64,000 nt of DNA from Leptidea sinapis (taxonomy: Eukaryota; Arthropoda; Insecta; Lepidoptera; Pieridae), in contig NC_066267.1 of NCBI RefSeq assembly GCF_905404315.1, positions 6,648,501 through 6,712,500 on the forward strand, written 5' to 3'. The notes beneath the pieces were generated by a model. It ran no database searches. It had not been told where the DNA came from and saw only the letters and a list, made by a program, of their open reading frames with translations. Both the position numbers and the translations under genes were made by a program. Shown here piece by piece: positions 22,475 through 34,696 of the stretch. Position 1 is the stretch's first letter. Every line of letters starts with the position of its first letter.

Positions 22475-22720
22475 GTCTAAGCTGATGGTGACGGGGAAGG
22501 TAGGAGAAAAGACCGAGAGGGTGAAATTCGAAGACCTGATCGGATCAAATTACCGAACACCTGGATATCCCTGTCACTAGCACTGCACCAGACCACAGAT
22601 TGTAAGCGATGGAGGCGTGCTGTTGACAGTCTTCGGAGTCACGATCCTCAGCAATGAGGGGACGACTAAGAAGACGAGTTTTAGTACTCCGGTGAGTTAT
22701 TGCATAGCTGTTTTTAGGAA
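22475..22720 (+). mobile_element. RTE-like LINE C-terminal remnant
   Basis: The plus frame gives TWISLSLALHQTTDCKRWRR then AVDSLRSHDPQQ, followed by a stop. The pattern (Trp, then 'ARNR..WKRWR..VDSLR') fits RTE-type C-termini. Decayed upstream. Confidence 0.45.
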
Positions 22721-24199
22721 TGTGCGGCAAAACTAGGTATTGAGTGGAATATGTTGGTAATTAGCTAAGCTTTTACTTTTCAGTATATTTTTATACATTT
22801 TATTCAAAACCAGGCAGGTTAGGTGCAGATAAAAAATAATATTGCAAGCTTAATGGGTACTGACTACTATATGCACAATCTGAGTTATACGAGTAGTTTT
22901 AATAGTTTTTAGAAATAAAAATAAATGTTATTTGTTCCAAGGCGTCAGAGGTAATGCTCGTTATAATTTAGTTTATACCATCTGATTTCCTTAAGGTTTT
23001 AACAGTGTGTTTCTCACGGCTATCTTAATAATGATAAGATTTAGATTTAGTTATTATTATGAATTCTGTTTTTGTAACTAACACGTAAATTATCGGTTCA
23101 TTCATACATGAAAGTAGATTCAGTTTAATTAATCTATTCATCAGTGCTCATTTTGTTTGGCATTCATTAAGTCCCGCCCCTTACTGTATAATGTCTATAT
23201 TTTCTATTATTGTATTTATAATAAATTTGTCTTTTATTCAGACTATTATTAAAGAAATGCATTCAAAGTATTCATGTCAGAACTGAAACCTGCACTGTGC
23301 ATGAAGCTATAAACTGCTTACGAAGTCCTGCTACATGTTGCTAAGTTATCCTAGCAACATGTACAGGACATGGTTTCAACCGCTATGAAAGACATTACTA
23401 TCACCGCTACCATATTTATGGTGCTCGCGTCATGCACAAGACAATATCTTCTTCAACTATGATCCTCTAGTACAAAAACACTGTATAATGCATCTTATCT
23501 CATTTTTATATCATATTATCATCCCACGTTTAATCTTATGAATTTATGTGTCTGTCTCTTTTTACTGTCTGCTTTTTCGTTTCATCGACTTTCAAATCAC
23601 AACGATGCTAAAGAAAATTTCACTTCAAAACCTATTTTTAACTAATGAGATAGTATTAAATATTATTTGACACCAGCATCCTACTAATATACTACAATAG
23701 TTTTTTAGTCTGTGTGCCTTTTGGAATATGCTTTCTCCAACTTCTTCCATATTACTCTGTCTATTTCTGTCGTAGTCTATATTTTTCCGTCTGTCTTTTC
23801 AAAAATGGAAAGTATTGTATTTACCAGTGGCTAAATTACCCTGATTTTAAGGTAAATAAACCCTTTGCTTAAAGCTTAAAATATCTCTAATACAAAATTT
23901 ATTTCATACAAAGGTTATACCACATAGTTACCAACGCAACATATTTATTATAGTATCGTCTGCATGAGCGCATCACAGAAGCAATGCCAACAATAGCCAC
24001 AAGTTAACAAAAGCCTACATGACTTTATTACAAAATCTATTTGAAATTCCATATTGAGCTCAACAGCATTATATAAAAAAATTTAATCTAAAGCAAAACT
24101 AATACCGTACATGGATGAAAGCAACTGTTTTAAAAACAAAAACACATCAGATATATATTAATATATAATATTTAAATACAACAATTTGATAGTAAATAT
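22721..24199. other. Intron 2, unassigned DNA with one ~100-bp repeat
   Basis: About 23310-23420 (GAAGTCCTGCTACATGTTGC; CATTACTATCACCGCTACCA) recurs at 29680-29770 with a shorter middle. Otherwise AT-rich and unassigned. Confidence 0.45.
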
Positions 24200-24663
24200 T
24201 TTGATTTTCATTATTATAACACTAGAAATAAGGAATTGCTTGTAACTAATTGTAGTAGGCTTCATAAGATACATAATAGCTTTAAGGGTAAATGTATACA
24301 CTTCTATAATAAAGTCCCAGCCACTGTTCAGGCAGTTTCTATAAATAAATTTATATGTTTTATAAAAAAATGGCTCTGTCGTAAATCCTATTACTCCACT
24401 GCTGAATATCTAAATGATCGGACAGCCTGGGACTTGATTGTGATTATTTTATAGCGATAGAAATGACTGTGTACAATATTGTATATTTTTATTGAGAAGA
24501 GTGTAAAAAAAGAATGCTGGGAGAGTTTCTTGCACCGCTTCTTCTCTCTCAGAGCGCCATTTGTTTCCGAAGCGGTAGTAGTCACTAGTAGTTATTAGAA
24601 ATGACATCAAAAAGAATTCTAAAGGAATCGATTTTGAGAAAATAAATGCCTTTTATGCCTTTT
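24200..24663 (+). mobile_element. LINE A 3' end, copy 1
   Basis: Encodes LVTNCSRLHKIHNSFKGKCI, FYNKVPATVQAVSINKF, then WLCRKSYYSTAEYLNDRTAW D: the C-terminus of the LINE at 56133. The 3' UTR follows, then an ATGCCTTTTATGCC tail. 5'-truncated. Confidence 0.8.
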
Positions 24664-25078
24664 GTTGTTAATTGTAAGAATTACAATTGGCTGGATGTAA
24701 GATTTCCAATTGGTTATCTCGTTAGTAGTGTTTTTATGCTTCGAATTCCCCTGAAAAACTTTATAAATATTTTGATAAAGCTTTGCCCTAAATCTGATTT
24801 TCTTATAAAGTGTCTACTACTACTCATATCTGCAAGGCCGGTATTAAAAAAAAACCTTTTGTATGTATCTTTTAATAACGCTTACTAACCAACTAACTAA
24901 ATATAACTATAACCTTTCCTCTGTCAAATAACTCAGCAATGAAAATGTATGTTAAAAACCGTTACCACCCTGTTCTTTTAATGGAACCTTTTATAATGAA
25001 CGAAAAACCGAAAAAGTAGCGGTTTATTAGTCACTATTTTACTACCTTTGCACAACAAAAACGAATACATAGTTCTAT

Positions 25079-25437
25079 AAATGTATACACTTCTACAATA
25101 AAGTCCCAGCCACTGTTCAGGCATTGTCTATAAATAAATTTAAATGTTTTATAAAAAAATGGCTCTGTCGTAAATCCTATTACTCCACTGCTGAATATCT
25201 AAATGATCGGACAGCCTGGGACTAGATTGTGATTATTTTATAGCAACTGTACAATATTGTATATTTTTATTGAAAAGAGCGCAAAAAAAAAGAATGCTGG
25301 GAGAGTTTCTTGCGCCGCTTCTTCTCTCTCAGAGCGCCATTTGTTTCCGAAGCGGTAGTAGTATAAGAAATGACATCAAAAAGAATTCTAAAGGAATCAA
25401 TTTTGAGAAAAAAAATGCCTTTTATGCCTTTATGCCT
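25079..25437 (+). mobile_element. LINE A 3' end, copy 2
   Basis: Same 3' end as the copy 415 bp to the left, same orientation and shorter at the 5' side. Ends ATGCCTTTTATGCCTTTATG. A few base differences show it is a separate insertion or an older duplication. Confidence 0.8.
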
Positions 25438-25479
25438 ATATTATGTATTTGTATGTCCAAACTACTTTAGTTGTAGGGT

Positions 25480-25690
25480 TGCTGTTTTGACTACTGAAGT
25501 ATCTAGAGTTTTGGCTCATGTGGTCCAGAGATTGTACAAAATACTGTTTAATCTTCTCAATACAATTACTGGAAGCCCAAGCGATGGCAGTTTCGTCAGT
25601 CAACTTATTAGCCTAGCTATCCAACGTGGAAATGCTGCCAGTATTCTTGGTACATTTCCTCGTAGTTATACGTTTTACTGCATATAGGTA
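25480..25690 (+). mobile_element. LINE-type coding fragment with the 'SLAIQRGN' motif, copy 3
   Basis: Plus frame: LYKILFNLLNTITGSPSDGS then FVSQLISLAIQRGNAASILG and TFPR. Directly follows the LINE A copy. Confidence 0.55.
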
Positions 25691-26037
25691 ATCTACCTAT
25701 ATATTGTAAATCTAGTTACAAGCGTTGTCGTATTAAATTATTATAAGATCATTAAAATAAACAGTGATCTAGCTCAATAGTATATACCGTTATTTTAAAA
25801 CTACCAAAAAAACCTTTTATCAATTATTTGCATATTTATGTGAAGGAATAAACAATTTCAACATAATATCAGACAAAAATAGCAAATCATTGACAAATTT
25901 CGAAGAATTCACAAATGATTTTATAAATCGCTAGCGATCACCGGCGCAGCCCACTTAGGATTCCTAAATTCCTATTTTCCAGTACTATTCTACCCATACT
26001 TGGTAATTTAAAATTTATACTTTATAAGATTTGATTC
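25691..26037. other. Intron 2, unassigned AT-rich DNA
   Basis: Nothing recognised. Confidence 0.4.
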
Positions 26038-26479
26038 AAGGAAGCTGGGCGTCATTAATAGAGCACGGCAATACTTCAAGCCGGCCCACATTCTAGCGGT
26101 CTACAAAGTGCAGGTACGGCCACATATGGAGCATTGCTATCATCTTTGGTCTGGGACGCCAGAATCAGCTCGATCCATTTGACTGCGTCCAAGGCAGAGC
26201 AGGGAAGGTTCCGAAAAGCTGTTTCACCTTATTCCTACCGCCAAATTCCGACATTGCACGACATGTTACAAATTAGAATACTATCCCCACTATCAGGATT
26301 AGTGCGGTCCTCCACAGTGCGATTTTCAAGGAACTTTTTTCCATGTACAACAAAGTGGACTGAACTGGCTGGAAACGCTCCTGTGATTCCGCTGGCGTTG
26401 CAAGAAGAATATGGGCAGCGGTGATCACTTAACACCAGGTGACCCATACGCTCGTTTGTCCTCCTTTTCCATAAAAAAT
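26038..26479 (+). mobile_element. LINE C-like 3' copy, frameshifted
   Basis: KLGVINRARQYFKPAHILAV then RPHMEHCYHLWSGTPESARS and decayed C-terminal blocks. Ends GATCACTTAACACCAGGTGA, CGCTCGTTTGTCC, TTTTCCATAAAAAA. Same family as 6125. Confidence 0.73.
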
Positions 26480-26819
26480 AGAATATAGAATACTCACATT
26501 CATATAATTTTTAATTATTTCAGTCAAGAAAAAGAGACACAAAAATGAAGATTAAATAGAATTCTAATAGGGCTAAAAGTGACTGTGATTTTAACTGCTA
26601 TGGACTTAAGCTCAAGGGAAATTCAGTTCATATAACAAAGGAATTCTACAATAGTGTTCAGGTAGAGAAAAATGAAAATCAGAAAGTTTCTTATATTTAA
26701 AATTACAAAGTAACAGTTATCAAATGAATATTTAGCACACACTTCTCGACATGAACAGTAAGCTCTTAAACGAAGGAACTTAAAATTATTATCAACCAAA
26801 AACTAAGAGAATGATCTTA

Positions 26820-28386
26820 ATATATATAAATCCAGTGTCCTGATGGACTTTGATTTTGGATTTTAATCGGGATTTCTTAATGGAGTGCAGTTTAGTCCGA
26901 CTTGAGAAATAGGATAGTTTTATTTCGATTTGGGATCCATAATAATTTTTATTTACAATATTTGTTTTGTATGGACATAATATTTTCTATAAGAGAATTT
27001 ATTGACGCACGGTTTGACAGTTCTGCTGTGAAACAATTACATTTTGATGACATCTCAAGAATAGAAAGAATTCAATGAAGTTTTTTGTTAGTTTCACGCT
27101 ACATGAGTAATAAAATACAACTGACAGTGCACGTCATGTTATTCAAGTTGACCGGTTGGTGTATTTGTTTCGAGTTTCTATTAGCTTATTGTGCCGATAT
27201 TATCATTAACAATGTCACAACCAAGACGATCAAAATATTCCCGACAAAGACGTAAATCAACTAGGGTTCGAAACATTGCAAATGAAAGGACTGAAGAAGA
27301 ACGAACAACACCAACAACAGAATGAAGGCAACAAGCAAAGCGAGGCGAAGACCGTAAAACGGATCGGCTGGCAATACGAAATCGTTAAATAAAACCTCAG
27401 AGATCAACAACTAGATAATTTTCGACGCACAAGAAGAAGTTTATGAAGTACTGATTTGAATCGAGGAGCATTTCGATACGATTGCAGTACTTATTATTGT
27501 TTGAGATTGGGAAACTACCGAATCACGACATTTTCTAGCAAACACTCAAAAATACAATGTTTGTTTCCGAATGACCCCATTTGGGGCAGACATTATCTAA
27601 GAACGATGACAGTCTAGGTGTTTGTTTATTTATATACTTACACACAATACAGTAGAAGAATAACATACTTTCTATACTTATTCCTATGTATGCTAATTCT
27701 AAAAAAAGTGTTTATAAATCAGTAATACGGACTTTGCTTTTGATATTGTAGATATAAGGACAGATTCATCATCGGATTGGATCATTGCAACATCTCGAAG
27801 ATGCACAGCATAAATTTTTACAATTAAACTTCATGGGCATGGAGGAATAACTTGATCGATGTCATGAGATCAATGCAGCAATGATAATAGCAATTCTTCA
27901 AGATCTGCAGCAATTACTTCATGAACATTTTGCATGTCGAGTTAGCCCGCAAATCCTTTCCGATCCGTCTCGCATTCGCCCTGACCATTCAAATCTTAAG
28001 CCCATTCCTTGAAAGTTGGTGGTCTGATTTTTGAATCCATTATATGTTCAATTAATTATAAGTGGCATGTTCACGGGATGGTAGACCATCCGCGTTATTT
28101 GCTTTTGCGCAGGATAATAAAACGGTAAATATGGTCTATCACAAGGTGCTTCACTGAAGAGTGCAACCCAAGCACCAAAATACAGAGCCAATAAAGAATC
28201 ATTAACGAACTTGAAGTTTAGAAAAGTGGTCCACACGATTTTTTTTTTAATTTTTTTTTACATTTTGATTATGAGTCAGCATTAAAAAATACATACAACT
28301 TCAAATTTTCACCCATCTACGATCAACAGTTACTTTTGTATCGCGATTTTAATATCGGCAATACAACGTTTGCTGGGTCAGCTAGT
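26820..28386 (+). mobile_element. Decayed Helitron with coding remnants
   Basis: 5' region resembles the short Helitron at 40736 (TTGACGCACGGTTTGACAGT near 27003). From about 27212 the plus strand encodes MSQPRRSKYSRQRRKSTRVR then NIANERTEEERT and GEDRKTDRLAIRNR, typical of the basic N-terminus of lepidopteran Helitron Rep/helicase proteins. About 27755-27830 gives IHHRIGSLQHLEDAQHKFLQ then LNFMG, a conserved Helitron block. Many stops and a large deletion between these blocks. The 3' end GGGTCAGCTAGT (about 28375-28386) fits a Helitron CTAG terminus. Confidence 0.65.
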
Positions 28387-28429
28387 ATAATATAATTTTC
28401 ATCTATCTTTATAAAGCAGGAATTGATGC

Positions 28430-28690
28430 GAATTTTAAATTTCAAATCCATGAAAAATTGACGGAAATCTTCAATTCATAGGAGCAAATTAACGATACTG
28501 GGCCGAATCTTTTTTATGCTGTCCAGATATTTGAGTCACCTACCGTAACGTCGTTATGGTCAAGTAATTGTCGCTGTCGAATATAATGCTCAATGGAACT
28601 CTTAACGACTTACAGTAAGGGTGCGATCTGTGTGCGAATTTATGACTGTCTGTATTCTGTAATCAAATTGCCATGTGCTTACTTGAATTT
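28430..28690 (-). repeat. Repeat shared with 62028-62330 in inverse orientation
   Basis: GATACTGGGCCGAATCTTTT, GTAACGTCGTTATGGTCAAG and GGGTGCGATCTGTG match the reverse complement of the second copy. No coding content seen; family unknown. Confidence 0.5.
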
Positions 28691-29199
28691 CGTAGGTACA
28701 TCTACTGCACAATTTAGACAAACTTTTAGTTTGTGTATTTTAGATAAACTTAAAAAATAAAAAATAAATGTAACCATAAAACAACCGACTTCAAAAAAAC
28801 TATTCCAAAACAATAGATAATATGCAAGTAAAAAAATGCGTATTTTATGCAGTCTAATTAATCTAGTTAATTTATCTAAATCTAGTAACAATTATTGTAG
28901 TTTTTGGTGTCGGTGTCAGCCACGGTAAGTTTGTTACTATTTACATAGTTGTAGGAAGGTTGTAGGTGAGATGCGCTTGTGTCGCACGCGCAACGTGACA
29001 AGGCGAGAGACGAGCGTGGGGCAGCAGAATATATACGAGAAAAATATAGGTACCGGATATGTAATCATCACAAATTACATACCTTCTCCGAAGCACGCTG
29101 CATCTTATGAAATAATCATTATTCCGATCGGTTTAGTAGTTTTCGCAGTACCTATAACCGAAAGAAAACTGCGGGTATCAATTTAAAAGTGTACATTAC
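28691..29199. other. Intron 2, DNA next to exon 2
   Basis: Contains AACCGACTTCAAAAA (about 28784), also at about 32983, and a stretch 29050-29180 (CATACCTTCTCCGAAGCACG) similar in order to 39035-39150. These are probably old repeat remnants. Confidence 0.4.
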
Positions 29200-29302
29200 C
29201 TGTCCACACTGATGGTACACAGATGCATTATGGAGGCAGTGCAGAGGAGTACATCGAGGCAGACCCACACGAGGCAGTAGACAGCTGGCAGTGGAAAGTA
29301 GC
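29200..29302 (-). CDS. 5-HT2B: 5-HT2B-like serotonin receptor, coding exon 2 (TM3)
   Basis: A 103-base exon too short to stand out as an open reading frame. It has a pyrimidine-rich acceptor ending in TTTTACAG and a donor GTAATG on the minus strand. It completes G109 from exon 1 and runs to D142 plus two bases of R143 (phase 2 out). It contains C118 (the conserved TM3 cysteine that pairs with extracellular loop 2), D125 (D3.32, the aspartate that binds the amine of serotonin) and the D of the DRY motif. D125 lies seven residues after C118, exactly the aminergic-receptor spacing. The frame joins those of exons 1 and 3 without adjustment, which is strong evidence that it is real. Confidence 0.88.
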
Positions 29303-30055
29303 CTGTAAAACAATGGTGATAAGATATTTTATAACTTTTGCTAAACTAAGCCCTTAGTAAATACATTATTACAATCCTTGATTTCATAATAATTAAAATG
29401 AAAAAAAAAAAACATGTGTGTAATTCACACTTGTTAGAAGTGAAATCTTCAAAAATTTTGGCTTCAAGATAATGAAACGAATGTGAAATTTCGCGAAGAG
29501 GATAATTGTAGGCTTTATAATCATAATGATACAAAGTTTGATAATTTATTATTACATTTATCCATATATCATTTGAATACTGCGTCAATTACTGTTTTTG
29601 ATCTTATTGTCGATACAGTGTGACTTCTGCACATTTTTTTTCGATGCAAAATTTACATTGAACCTCTTAACTATATATGAAGTCCTGGTACATGTTGCTA
29701 GAATGACATATGTGTTCAACCGCTACGAATAGCATTACTATCACCGCTACCATATTTATGTTCTCATTGCATATGTATATAAGTAATTAAAGGTATTATT
29801 TTTTATAAAGGTATGATTTTAAAGAAACAAACAGTCATATACAAATATAATATACAAATAATTAAATTCAATAGACCAAAATAAAAAATATAAATTACTG
29901 TACAAAAATAGAAAAATATAAGCTCAGGGAGAAAAGAAAGTGAACTATAACTATTTTTTTATAATAAAATATAATTTTGCCAACTTATTTCTTATATCTA
30001 ATCAAGGTTAAATAAAATATATCTACGTCACAAATAGTGTTATTGTAATAACTAT
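29303..30055. other. Intron 1, unassigned DNA
   Basis: AT-rich; 29680-29770 is the second copy of the repeat at 23310. Confidence 0.4.
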
Positions 30056-30361
30056 TTTTAAGAAAATAAGGGACGAGACGAGCAGGACGTTCAGCTGATG
30101 ATAATTGAATCGCCCTGCTCATTACAATGCAGTGCCGCTCAGGATTATTGAAAAATCAAAAAATTCTGAGTGGCACTACAACTGCGCTCGTCACCTTGAG
30201 ACATGACAAGTCTCAGTTGCCCAGTAATTTCACTAAGCTTCGGCGCCCTTCAGACCGAAACATAGTAATGTTTACACATTTCTGCTTCACGGCAGAAATA
30301 GGCGCCGTTGTGGTACCCGTAATCTAGCTGGCATCCGATGCAAAGGGGCCTGGTAACTGGT
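30056..30361 (-). mobile_element. SINE family 1, copy 8
   Basis: Near full-length, minus orientation, ending CCTGGTAACTGGT. A short deletion follows GACATGACAAG. Confidence 0.76.
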
Positions 30362-30589
30362 AATAACTGCATGAACGAATTTATTTAACGTTGAGGCAGT
30401 CTCGTAGTCTACCAAAATTATGCAATAAAAAATATCTATGTTTATACTAACAACTTCAAAATAAAAGCTTTGTAAATGTGAATAAATTATACTTCATATA
30501 TTTTACTCTTATTAAAATTATTTAAAAATGAATAATTAGATACTCCATTACTTTTGTCCATGATTGAATTATGTCTACCAACTAGATTG

Positions 30590-30920
30590 TTGTAGTACAT
30601 CCCATCTACCCGAAAATGCAATTTTATCTCTCAGAACTATTATCTTATGGTACCACTATTTCCAGAGTTGAGCACGTCCGTGATCTTGAAGTAATGATGG
30701 ATAGTAGGCTTTTGTACACTTGTCACTATGATTATATAACGCAAAAAGCTTATAGAATGCTTGGATTCTTACATAGAAATGTTAAAAGTTTAAAAAAAAT
30801 TGCCTCGCATAAAATTTTGTATTTTGCTTATGTTCGTAGCATTATGGAGTACGTCGCACCGATCTGCGGGCCTACCATGAACTCTTATTGCGATTCAATT
30901 GACAACCTAAAATGAACTGC
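30590..30920 (+). mobile_element. LINE RT C-terminal fragment, 5' part of a split copy
   Basis: Plus frame: VEHVRDLEVMMDSRLLYTCH, YRMLGFLHRNVKSLKK, YFAYVRSIMEYVAPICGP. These are the post-catalytic blocks of Jockey/CR1-type LINEs ('LGV.LD', 'LGFI.RN', 'AYVRS.LEY'). It ends at a stop immediately before the 30921 insertion. Confidence 0.65.
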
Positions 30921-31716
30921 TTGGCTATTTCGCACCACGACGTGATTAGAGCTATCTAATTTAGGTTGTCGTCAAATCAAGTGATTAAATCGCAATAATG
31001 TCAATTGAATGTCAAAAATGATATCAACTGAATCGCAAACTGATTTAGTTCGTTCATTCATTCGTACCATGAGGTGTTAGTTCAACCTAAACTGGATAGC
31101 TTATTTGTCAAAGTGACCGATTCGAAAAAAGTTGCTACTTCCTCAGAGGAAAGTGAATCTTGTTGTTAATAACTTTAAAAAAAATAGTGAAAACATAGAA
31201 AATAAAAAATTTATTGATTTAAAGATAAGATGAGAATACTTTATTTGACTTTTTTGTAAAACAAAATACTGAAAATAAATACCAAAAACGAAAAAACTAA
31301 AGACGAGGCAGTAAGGGCCCGGCTATAGCCTGTTCGCAAGAACGAATTAAAAAAAATGTACTCTGTAGTCCTTTCAAATCAAACATCAATGGAGGTGCGT
31401 TCATAACTCGTTATTTTTACGAAATCACATAACAAACATTTAATTTGTAATTCAAAGAACTACATTTATTTAAATTACTATTATTTAATAGGTATAAAAA
31501 AGGGCTTAATGGTTTATAATTTGACGAAATTGCGCAATTTTAAAATGTATTTTTAGTATTTTCTACGCAAAAAACCCGCTAAAATCATATCATTTTAGGT
31601 TATGAAACGCAATTTTATTTCGTTCATTCTTCATAAGCGATCCAAACGCCATACAGTAAAAAGCACTTCATGGTACGAATTTTAGTGATTCAGTTTAGGT
31701 ACCTAAAATGAACTGC
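30921..31716. mobile_element. 0.8-kb insertion flanked by a 16-bp direct repeat
   Basis: ACCTAAAATGAACTGC at 30905-30920 is repeated exactly at 31701-31716, like a target-site duplication. The LINE reading frame is the same on both sides if the insert is removed. Inside, about 31062-31078 and 31664-31680 form a 16-of-17 inverted repeat (ATTCGTACCATGARGTG). No coding content. Class unknown. Confidence 0.5.
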
Positions 31717-32061
31717 ATCGGATTCGCATCGCTTATTAAAAGTTGATGCCCTCTGGTCCCCGTCGTATGTTACTTACATATCTCTATTAGAGTCTATTCA
31801 GCGGTCCTTTACACGTCGCCTAAATTATGTTCTTCGAAGAAAAGACGAATACGAGGATAGACTTACATATTTTGGTCTTCTTACCCTTGAAGATAGACGG
31901 AAAGTAGCAGACATGAAATTTTTATTTGATGTGGCTAACTCTGCAAGTAAATTGTTCGCTTCTGACGACCAGTACAGCACATATATGGAGTAGACGCCTT
32001 TTCGACGTTGGCCAACCGCGTACTAATAATGGCAGACATTATGTTTAGCACAGGATAGTAA
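31717..32061 (+). mobile_element. LINE RT C-terminal fragment, 3' part of the split copy
   Basis: Plus frame: WSPSYVTYISLLESIQRSFT, RRLNYVLRRKDEYEDRLTYF, GLLTLEDRRKVADMKFLFDV. This is the classic 'LE.VQ..F.R......Y..RL...GL..L..RR...D' LINE block. It ends in stops. Confidence 0.7.
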
Positions 32062-33068
32062 ATTTATACGAAAAAAAATTTAAAGATATTGACATTTTTT
32101 TCATCAGCCGTAATAAATTTATTAACTCAGTGATCGAGCATATGTCCCAAGCTGAGAACGATGCCCATTAGACTGAACATTACACACTACTCACAACTCA
32201 TAACACTCTCACATAGTCATACACACTATACACATATCTATTTAATAATCATGAGTCACAAGCACACATTACTCAGGACTTCCTCTTCTTTATTTGATAT
32301 AATTAGCATTTATTTGCCAGCGTTTTTATTTCATACTCGTAACAATTTAATCTGCCAAACTATATTAAAGGCAATACATGTCTATAGTTTATAGTATTAA
32401 TCTGTAGAATAGAAATGCTGTAAAGTTAGGTTAAAATAAATAAATAAAAAATATCTGCCATTACGTGTTCGAAGTTTCAAAAATAATTACGGCTCAAATT
32501 CATCTATCCAGCTTGTATCAATATCATATAATAGTTAATACCATAGTTATGATTATATACTGATATAAATTTTAATAAATTTAGCAATTTTAATAAATAT
32601 GTTTTGGTACCTTTATAATTTTGTTTTATCTAAACTACAAAACAATAATAAAATCCTACATGCGTATGTACTTATAGTTAAAATAAGTATTTAATGTAAA
32701 TTATTGCAACTTAAAGCCTACCTTACTATCATTATGTTATAATTTAAAGATAAATGGTCGCACCTCAACACAGCCTTAATGGAACGTAAAGAACCTGAAA
32801 CTAATGAGTTCCAAGTAATTTCTGTTTCATATTACGTCGTAAACGCGCCCATAGCAACGCCCTCAGATAACAAAATAGATTTTTTGTAACATTTATGATT
32901 GTTATATAGACTATTACAATGGTTTCAATCTTTATAAAGCATTTTAGAATACAACAAAAAAATTATAAAAAAACTTCGTCAAAAAAACCGACTTCAAAAC
33001 CTCAAAAGTATAAAATAACTTAATAGAGATTTAATTTAATACATCTCTTATGCAAATCTTATACTTTT
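32062..33068. other. Intron 1, unassigned DNA
   Basis: 32160-32260 is rich in ACACTA/CACA; the rest is AT-rich. Nothing identified. Confidence 0.4.
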
Positions 33069-33772
33069 TATATATTTTTTTTTATTTGAGAGGGGGCAAA
33101 CGGGCAAGAGGCTCACGGGATGGGGAGAGGTGAGGCAACCGCCCATGGACATCCGCAACAACAGGTGTGTCAAGAAATGCGTTGCCGGCCTTTACGGTGG
33201 GAGTATGCTTTTTTCTTGAAGGTCCCTAAGTCGTATCTGTTCGGGAAGACCGCTGCCGGTAGTTGAATCCACAAAGTGGCTGTGCGAGGCAAGAAATTTC
33301 GAACGCGCTGTTGTGGAATGCCAGACGTCTACGTGATGCGGATGGTACTTTGCACGTAATGTCCGATGGTGAAATTCGGCCGCTGGAATCAACCCGAACA
33401 GCTCCTCTGAGCACTCCCCGTGATAAATGCGGTAGAAGATGCAGAGAGAACCCACATCTCTATGCAATGCTAGAGAATCAAGCCGATCGGAGATGACTTG
33501 ATCGTCGATGATTCGAGCCGCTCTTCGTTGTATGCGGTCAAATGGAAGAAGCTGGACTGGGGAACACCCGCCCAGAGGTAAGAACAGTACTCCATGTGAG
33601 GCCGAATTTGCGCCTTATAAAGTTGCAGGCGGTGGCTTTTAGTGAAGTACTGTCTCGCCTTACTGAGTACACCAAGCTTTTTAGAGGCCAGTTTGGCCTT
33701 CTCTTCCAAGTGACCACGGAACTGAACGTCGCTCGATATATCGACGCCAAGTATGCAAATACAGGCTGTGGC
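33069..33772 (-). mobile_element. LINE C, 5'-truncated copy
   Basis: Minus frames: ILGVDISSDVQFRGHLEEKA, KLGVLSKARQYFTKSHRLQL, RPHMEYCSYLWAGVP, then after a frameshift DVGSLCIFYRIYHGECSEEL FGLIPAAEFHHRTL. Nearly the same as 59500-60200. The 3' end is the CGGTTGCCTCACCTCTCCCC block then an A tail. At the site where the 58290 element has a lesion, this copy reads LSKARQYF without interruption. Confidence 0.82.
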
Positions 33773-34499
33773 TATATTAATAAAATACAATTATTTGTAT
33801 GGCCACTTTTTGGCAAACGGGTTAATAATATTAATATTATATACAGGTGTCCCAAAGTTATGGGACATGAAGGGAAAGTACCTTAAATATCGAAGATAGG
33901 CTATTTTACTAAAACAAGACTTTATGTTATTTTTAAAAGTTAGTAATGCTGCATTCAAAGATTTTCTAAAAATTACTTGCCGCGTCTGGGAATCGAACTG
34001 ACTTAAATGTAAAAAAAAACACCCCTACTTTTATGATGCCAATCGAAAAAATGGCCAAAAACTAATAACTCTTCTTAAGTAACATAGTATTCCCGCCCGC
34101 TTTAAAAGGAACTAAATTAAATTTTATTTATCTTATTACAAATAAAATAATATAGCCATAGACCATATATATATTTTTATAGATAAAGGCGAAGTGAAAA
34201 ATATTAACAATTGTATATTTTTCACTTGCTTATGGCCAAAAAATTATTTAAATTCAATATCACCGATTAGAATTCACTGTCTGTTACTTATTATTTTGTT
34301 ATTAAACCGAGTCCTCGACAGTCTCACAAAATCGAAATTACTTTGGACAGCCACGCCGCTCAAACTCAAGATGAGTAGTAATAACATCAAAACACTTCCA
34401 ATAACTGCTACGACAGAATTACAAAAGATGGAACAGCGTAAAATTCAAACTAAGTTTTGTTGTATATAATATTAATTTAAACTAAGTTACACAAATTAA
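33773..34499. other. Intron 1, repeat-like DNA
   Basis: 33845-34110 starts ACAGGTGTCCCAAAGTTATG and holds a B-box-like GTTCGATTCCC on the minus strand (about 33990-34000). Possibly an old repeat; no gene. Confidence 0.3.
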
Positions 34500-34692
34500 A
34501 TTTGAAAATATAATTTATGAACGATGCGTGACTCGAGCGCTCTTCCACTGAGCAAACCGTTCGAGTGACGTAAGGTTCACAAATCTTGTATTTCTTGTTC
34601 AACTCTCAGGTTGTGACTTCATCTACAGGATCTACTTTACAATTCATATTCTGCTCAATCCCAATATTTGCATATTAGGAAATTGACTTGAG
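34500..34692 (-). mobile_element. tRNA-like repeat (SINE family 2), copy 2
   Basis: Minus orientation: body (GATCCTGTAGATGAAGTCAC) plus the A-box-like GGTTTGCTCAGTGGAAGAGC, with the B-box half deleted. Directly abuts a SINE family 1 copy. Confidence 0.6.
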
Positions 34693-34696
34693 ATAT

